The position numbers and the translations under genes are program-made. A stretch of 64,000 nt of DNA from Davidsoniella eucalypti. Lineage: Eukaryota; Ascomycota; Sordariomycetes; Microascales; Ceratocystidaceae. This document shows positions 59,502 to 64,000 of this stretch, piece by piece (the first letter of the stretch is position 1; the number at the start of each line of letters is the position of its first letter). Location: positions 186,001 to 250,000 of the forward strand of contig RMBW01000035.1 in NCBI GenBank assembly GCA_004009845.1, read 5' to 3'. The notes beneath the pieces were generated by a model. It worked only from the letters and a program-made list of their open reading frames with translations, had not been told where the DNA came from and ran no database searches.

Positions 59502-61920
59502 TGTGTGAGAAGGGTAGTGGTGGCAAAAGCTGGTTGAATAGGTATAAGCAAATAAGCCTGTTTTATTTCAAGTATATAAAGTTCACTCTCCTACAGGATA
59601 GCAGTGATACAATAGACAAAGCAGTTGTTGATAGGCGATGGCGAGAAAGGAAAACAAGCCAGTCTAGAGGGCGAGAGCTCCTTTTTATATTCGCCAGTAG
59701 CGGCAACTACCTTACATGCATCCCGTGTCTGACCTTCCTTGATTCTTGCCTCAGCCAAGGCCTCCGAGTCGGTCATGAAGCATTGTGTACTAATACATAT
59801 ATATCAGCACTTTTGAGCCTACCTAAAGCGAGCCAGGAACGTATCCGGCAGAGCAACCGAAATTCACCCCAATTGATTATCATCTAGGCCATGTCCGAAA
59901 ATGCTCCCAGAATACTTTATGACGCATCCAACATGGAATTCATGCGTCAATATCACCATTTTGTGGAAGGGAAGGCACAACCATTTGCACCATCACGGAA
60001 ACTGTTGAATGGTGGAAAACACACCCAATCAGAGGGGATGCAAATCAAAGCAGGAATGCTCTTCTGTAGCATCTTGTGCCGTGTTGTTTCTACTTCTCCA
60101 ATGGCGAAAGGAAAAAGAATAATCAGCTGTTATTTTCCTTGTTTTTGGCTTGATTATTTTGGGATTGGATATTCATGTATATTTCACTTTGTTTCTGTCA
60201 TGCCTAACGTAAGGGCTAAACGCCGCTATTTTATCTCTCAGATAGTATGTATACAACTATGTATTTTCAATGGGTCATTCTAGCGACTTGATACATCGTT
60301 CTCCATTTTCCAATCTTCCCGCTTTCGTCTCGATCATCTTGTTAATAAGAAGAGACCATTTTAGATCAACTGCATCAAACACACATTCCCAGTCTTACCG
60401 CGATTGTAAGCTAAATGAGACAGGCCATGTTCACCTCCATAATCATGAGACGCCAAAAGCTGTCGCTGCGACATCGCCGCCGTGACGTATTGTGTTAATG
60501 GTGCGCCAGGTAGCTGGAGAAATCAGGTTACAGCTCTACTACTACTATGTGTTGCCGAAAGATGGATGGACAAGCCAGTCCCCCGCAAGTAAATCGGCTA
60601 GTTTGTGATGTCAACTTTGCGGCATTGTAGGCTAACAGCATCGTTTTTTCTTTTACAGACTTACAAACACTCAGATACATTTTGTCAGACGACAAGAGGC
60701 CGCTATTTTGTTCTCTTCTCTGTGATCTAGCAACATGGATATCACATAAACGGCAACTTTTCCCCATTGCGCGGCTTGTTAACCAAAATCAGGCCGTCTA
60801 TCTATTTTGATCTTAGTGCCAACGGTAGGTCGTCCATTTATGATGGCCCGCATTCTCTCCATTTTGAGCAACTTAGAAAATCCCATGCATCCTCATTAGC
60901 AGCCAACAATGCCAAAAATTATTGTATGAGACTGAGGTTCACCCTCTAAAGCCTGGATATGTTTTGTCGTCGTTTCGCCAAGCGTAGTTGGAGAACACGA
61001 GAGACGTTGCATTACGTAGAATGGGATTGTAAGGCAACATGAACCTGACAAATACATATACTTCCTTCCAAGGCTTCCCATCCTGATGGCTTAGGATGTT
61101 CCGGTATCCGAAAAATTCAGATGTCATATCAAAACTAGATACATCGCATATACTATTTTAGAGACGATATTCCCCCCGTTTAGTTGTTGGGCATCACCGT
61201 CTGAGAACGCCGATGTGCACTTACAGCTATGTCATTTATATTTCAGCATATGATCGGCGTTACGAGATACATACATATGTACATTTGATTTATAAGCTAA
61301 AATGATTGGTTCGTTTCCACCTCAACAACCTTCTACTATGCTACCGATATACAGATATACATATAGACCCTAATATGATGTGCTTGTAGTATTCATTTTG
61401 TGTCGTATTAACAAGGTGGGGTATAGAATTTATAAAGTTATCGTGCTACTATATCGTCAAATTCACGTTGTATCAAGTCTAACTTCATACACATACGCCA
61501 TATCGTATCCGCCAATATTAAAGATTTAAATAAGAGATGTGCTCTCGCTCGCCATTGTTAAAAAAAAGAAAAGTACGGAGGAAAGGAAAATGAACAAAAT
61601 ATATAAGGTACGAGGAGGAGCGAGAGGCGAAAAGAAAGATTGAGAACAATAAAAGCCAAGACAACAAACGGCCGCAGGTGCTTATGTGCAGAGGTCATGA
61701 GATAGACGTAGAGGCGAATTACGCCATTCAACTTCGGCATGTCTCGGGGGATATATTTCAAAGATAGCCCAAGACGCAAGAGATAATAAGTGAAATGGTG
61801 GATGGTACGTAAATGTACTTGTGGCCGATTGACAGACTGATAGGGAATTCGAGTCGGCGATTTTGTACCGGGTACATATATACCCGATGTATATGAGCAA
61901 ATGGGGTGACGTCCAGCGTC
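59502..61920. other. Intergenic, upstream of catalase and downstream of ARL1
   Basis: About 2.4 kb. The left part should hold the catalase promoter. Short frames (up to 130 codons at 59.9-60.3 kb) show no known motif. The right 300 bases should be ARL1 3' UTR. No RNA gene found. Confidence 0.55.
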
Positions 61921-62849
61921 TTACTCCGAGTTGACAGTAGTCTTTTGTACCATATGTTAGATAATGCTTTGTTCAATATCTCAGCGGGTAGGGAGGGGTT
62001 TTGTAAACTTACCACCAGCCAGTCCATGCCTTCATTTATACCGCTGCCATCGATAGCTGAGCAAGCAACGATTGTCCAGTTACGGTCACGTAGCTCACTT
62101 AGACGTAACGCCTCTGAAATATCCGCAGCACCCTTAGCGCCGGGCTGGTCTTGCTTGTTGGCAAATACCAGCAGGGAGGCTTCTTTTAATTCGTCCTCTT
62201 GGAGCATGGCGCGCAATTCGTCGGAGGCTGTTTGTAAACGCTCAATGTCGGTAGAATCGATCACGAAGATGACAGCTGCGGTATTGGCGTAGTAACATCT
62301 CCAGTAGGGTCTGATGCTTGTTTGACCACCCAGATCCTATCACGTGAGTGTTAGTACTAGATAGCTAAGCTAGGTTAAATGTTGTTTATTTGGCATGTGC
62401 TTGCGATGGTTACTAAACGGACATCGTAGCCTCGGAAAGGAGGCTGGCCAAGCGTTTATGCGACAATGTGCGCCAATGTGCGACAACGACGCGAAAGGGG
62501 AGAAACGTACCCAAACATTGAAATTTAAGTTTTTATAGGTGACTGATTCGACATTAAAACCAATCGTGGGTATCGTGGTGACGACCTCGCCAATCTATGC
62601 AAATTTTAAGTTAGACAAGCTACTTTTAGATCGGGTATGATGGATGCACTAAACAGCTTACCTTAAGTCTGTAGAGAAGGGTAGTTTTTCCAGCGTTATC
62701 CTAAATAACAAGTGTCAGCTACCATGAATGGATGTCTAAAACGATGTTGTTTTACAAGATGCGCAACATACAAGACCTAATATCAAGATCCGGATTTCCT
62801 TCTTAGACCATGAAAGCAGGCCCGACAGCCATGACATAGAGTTGCCCAT
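61921..62849 (-). CDS. ARL1: ADP-ribosylation factor-like GTPase Arl1
   Basis: Five exons (62849-62772, 62700-62662, 62594-62511, 62336-62013 and 61941-61921) give 181 residues, the usual Arl1 length. Introns are 71, 67, 174 and 71 bp, all GT-AG and phase 0. The protein begins MGNSMSW with Gly2 available for N-myristoylation. GTPase motifs are GLDNAGKT (split by intron 1), switch I TIPTIGFNVE, WDLGGQ (split by intron 3), NKQD and the SAIDGSG loop. It ends DWLVTTVNSE; the last seven codons lie in a tiny final exon that reading through the donor would miss. Arl1 works at the trans-Golgi, recruiting GRIP-domain golgins and aiding vesicle tethering; in yeast Arl3 acts upstream of it. It is divergent from RPL39. 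Confidence 0.97.
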
Positions 62850-63217
62850 GATGGATGGTGTTTGTGTATGGTAGGATTCGAGAACTCGGTGGAAAGGTGT
62901 TTGTTATGTGTATTCGAAAGTGATGCTAGAAATTCCGTATGTCGTCGTGAAGCGTGTATTAAACTGTAAGGATCAATGTAGTTGGTATAGATTGAACTTT
63001 GGTTGTCTCGTTTATCAAAGGCGAAGGGATAATGTACAGAATGAGTTGGTAATCGATGAAACAGGCAGAGCAAATGAAGGCGCAATAAGAGCCTCCTCAC
63101 TCAAAACCACGCTTTGGGCTCTAACCGTCCAGCTTGTCCCCAAAAATCCACCCAGAAACGGCAAGGTCAATTAGCAGTGGCGTCATATGCCAGCGCCTCT
63201 TTCCTTACTAAGCGCAT

Positions 63218-63237
63218 GTGGCGCTTATTTGCGCCAC
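63218..63237. promoter_or_regulatory. Inverted repeat GTGGCGC-N6-GCGCCAC
   Basis: Perfect 7-base arms with a 6-base spacer (TTATTT), about 215 bases upstream of the RPL39 start codon. Could be a site for a dimeric regulator; no known motif name can be attached. Confidence 0.5.
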
Positions 63238-63283
63238 TTTTGAAATCCGAACAAGCGGGTCACATGATCCTGGCGCACACCCA

Positions 63284-63288
63284 CCAAT
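63284..63288 (+). promoter_or_regulatory. CCAAT box
   Basis: CCAAT within ACCCACCAATCAGTGG, about 165 bases before the RPL39 ATG. It is a potential HAP/NF-Y complex site; the position is reasonable but the motif is short. Confidence 0.35.
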
Positions 63289-63324
63289 CAGTGGATTTTG
63301 CACATTTTTTCCTATGAGGGCTGT

Positions 63325-63360
63325 CGAACCCTCAGTGTGCGAGCGAACCTTTGAGTGTGC
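63325..63360 (+). promoter_or_regulatory. Tandem repeat CGAACC...GAGTGTGC / CGAACC...CAGTGTGC in the RPL39 promoter
   Basis: Two copies of a 16-17 base sequence (CGAACCCTCAGTGTGC and CGAACCTTTGAGTGTGC) at a 19-base period end 90 bases before the RPL39 start codon. Spacing and position suggest paired binding sites of a ribosomal-protein-gene regulator (inference). Confidence 0.45.
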
Positions 63361-63450
63361 ATGGCTCTTATCCACCTTACCATCACGGACTTTACGATCA
63401 TTCCTCAAGTTAGCTATTCTAGTCATTTGAGCAACGACAATACCGCCAAA

Positions 63451-64000
63451 ATGCCTGTACGTGCAATCCCATGATACGAATCACCTACCTCACGATACCT
63501 CTCGATTGAATTATTCTCATTGTCAACGACTGCATTCTCTGCCGCTTTTTTCGATCCATAACAACCCACCGAAACATAGAATCATCAAGGTCATGAACAA
63601 CATACTTGAAACAACGAAAATATCAACAACATGAATCTATGCGGCGATACATAGCGAAGATCTTGGAAGCTGGCATTGAAATAATTCAACGAGAATATCG
63701 TAGAATCGCTCACTATGACACCTGCAACAGCCACTGACTTGTTACTTTCCTCAATACAGAGCCAGAAGTCTTTCCGTACGAAGCAGAAGCTCGCCAAGGC
63801 GCAGAAGCAGAACCGCCCCATCCCTCAGTGGATCCGCCTTCGCACTGGTAACACCATCAGGTACGATTCACCCGCCTGCCTCTTATCATAAGTTATACCT
63901 GCGGCCGAGGTCTGGTTTACGCTGATAAAACAGGCATATTTTCGGATAATCCTGCATGTATACTAACCTATCATCACAGATACAACGCCAAGCGGAGACA
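63451..64000 (+). CDS. RPL39: Ribosomal protein eL39 (partial, runs off the window)
   Basis: Exon 1 (63451-63456) is only ATG CCT. A 303 bp intron (GTACGT donor, CAG acceptor) follows, then exon 2 (63760-63860), a 119 bp intron (63861-63979, tactaac branch), and exon 3 from 63980 to beyond the window end. The visible protein begins MPSQKSFRTKQKLAKAQKQN, continues RPIPQWIRLRTGNTIRYNAKRR and is cut about eight residues before the expected end of this 51-residue protein. eL39 is a very basic large-subunit protein lining the polypeptide exit tunnel. A first intron straight after codon 2 is typical of fungal ribosomal protein genes. The presumed promoter lies between it and ARL1. Confidence 0.96.

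Larger units (their letters stand above)
62850..63450. promoter_or_regulatory. Divergent promoter region of ARL1 and RPL39
   Basis: 601 bases separate the two start codons. The RPL39-proximal half contains a perfect 7+7 inverted repeat, a CCAAT box and a near-perfect tandem repeat, listed separately. GC content rises here compared with most intergenic sequence in the window. Confidence 0.6.

Noticed and set aside
61921..62012. Read-through C-terminus of Arl1 beyond the last long exon
   Set aside because: A GTAAGT donor, a ctaac branch and an AAG acceptor give the short final exon ending TTVNSE, matching the usual Arl1 length.

Overview
This 64 kb window looks like nuclear DNA of a filamentous ascomycete (Pezizomycotina, probably Sordariomycetes; the rank below that is not resolvable by eye). 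The evidence is short 56-71 bp introns with GTAAGT-like donors, CTAAC-like branch sites and TAG/CAG acceptors; a TALE homeobox regulator and a Zn2Cys6/fungal_trans regulator; a Cas1p-type acyltransferase; and a lone dispersed 5S rRNA gene. Twelve protein genes, one tRNA, one 5S gene and one degraded transcription-factor relic can be supported.

Layout. 1-12.9 kb: AT-rich, no recognisable gene, many homopolymer tracts. 12.9-15.8 kb: a GC-rich TALE homeobox gene with a pyrimidine-rich leader and 3' flank. 15.8-27 kb: a second gene desert. 27-32.3 kb: a Zn2Cys6 regulator with a CT-rich upstream region and one apparent single-base frame break. 33.3-35.8 kb: a Cas1p/PC-esterase membrane acyltransferase (minus). 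38.5-38.9 kb: a small Ser/Lys-rich protein (minus). 44.2-53 kb: the compact housekeeping block: ARFRP1/Arl3-type GTPase (+), exosome subunit RRP45 (-), spliceosome factor CWC15 (+), xylulokinase (-), and an MMT-like cation diffusion facilitator (-). 55.6-57.6 kb: a small accessory island with a diverged 5S gene, a transcription-factor relic, (AAC)n-tailed retroposon-like 3' ends and tRNA-Glu(CTC). 57.9-59.5 kb: small-subunit catalase (-). 61.9-64 kb: Arl1 GTPase (-) divergent from ribosomal protein eL39 (+), which runs off the window.

How the genes relate. Most are unrelated housekeeping neighbours sharing divergent (RRP45/CWC15, ARL1/RPL39) or convergent (ARL3/RRP45, CWC15/xylulokinase) arrangements. 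Two trans-Golgi GTPases that act in one cascade in yeast (Arl3 then Arl1) lie about 18 kb apart.

The most unusual structure is at 55.6-57.6 kb. An identical 43 bp sequence ending in an (AAC)n tail lies directly upstream of both the 5S gene and the tRNA gene, in the same orientation relative to each. A third, older tail is followed by a copy of the tRNA's 5' start. This looks like a retroposon that inserts immediately upstream of RNA polymerase III genes.
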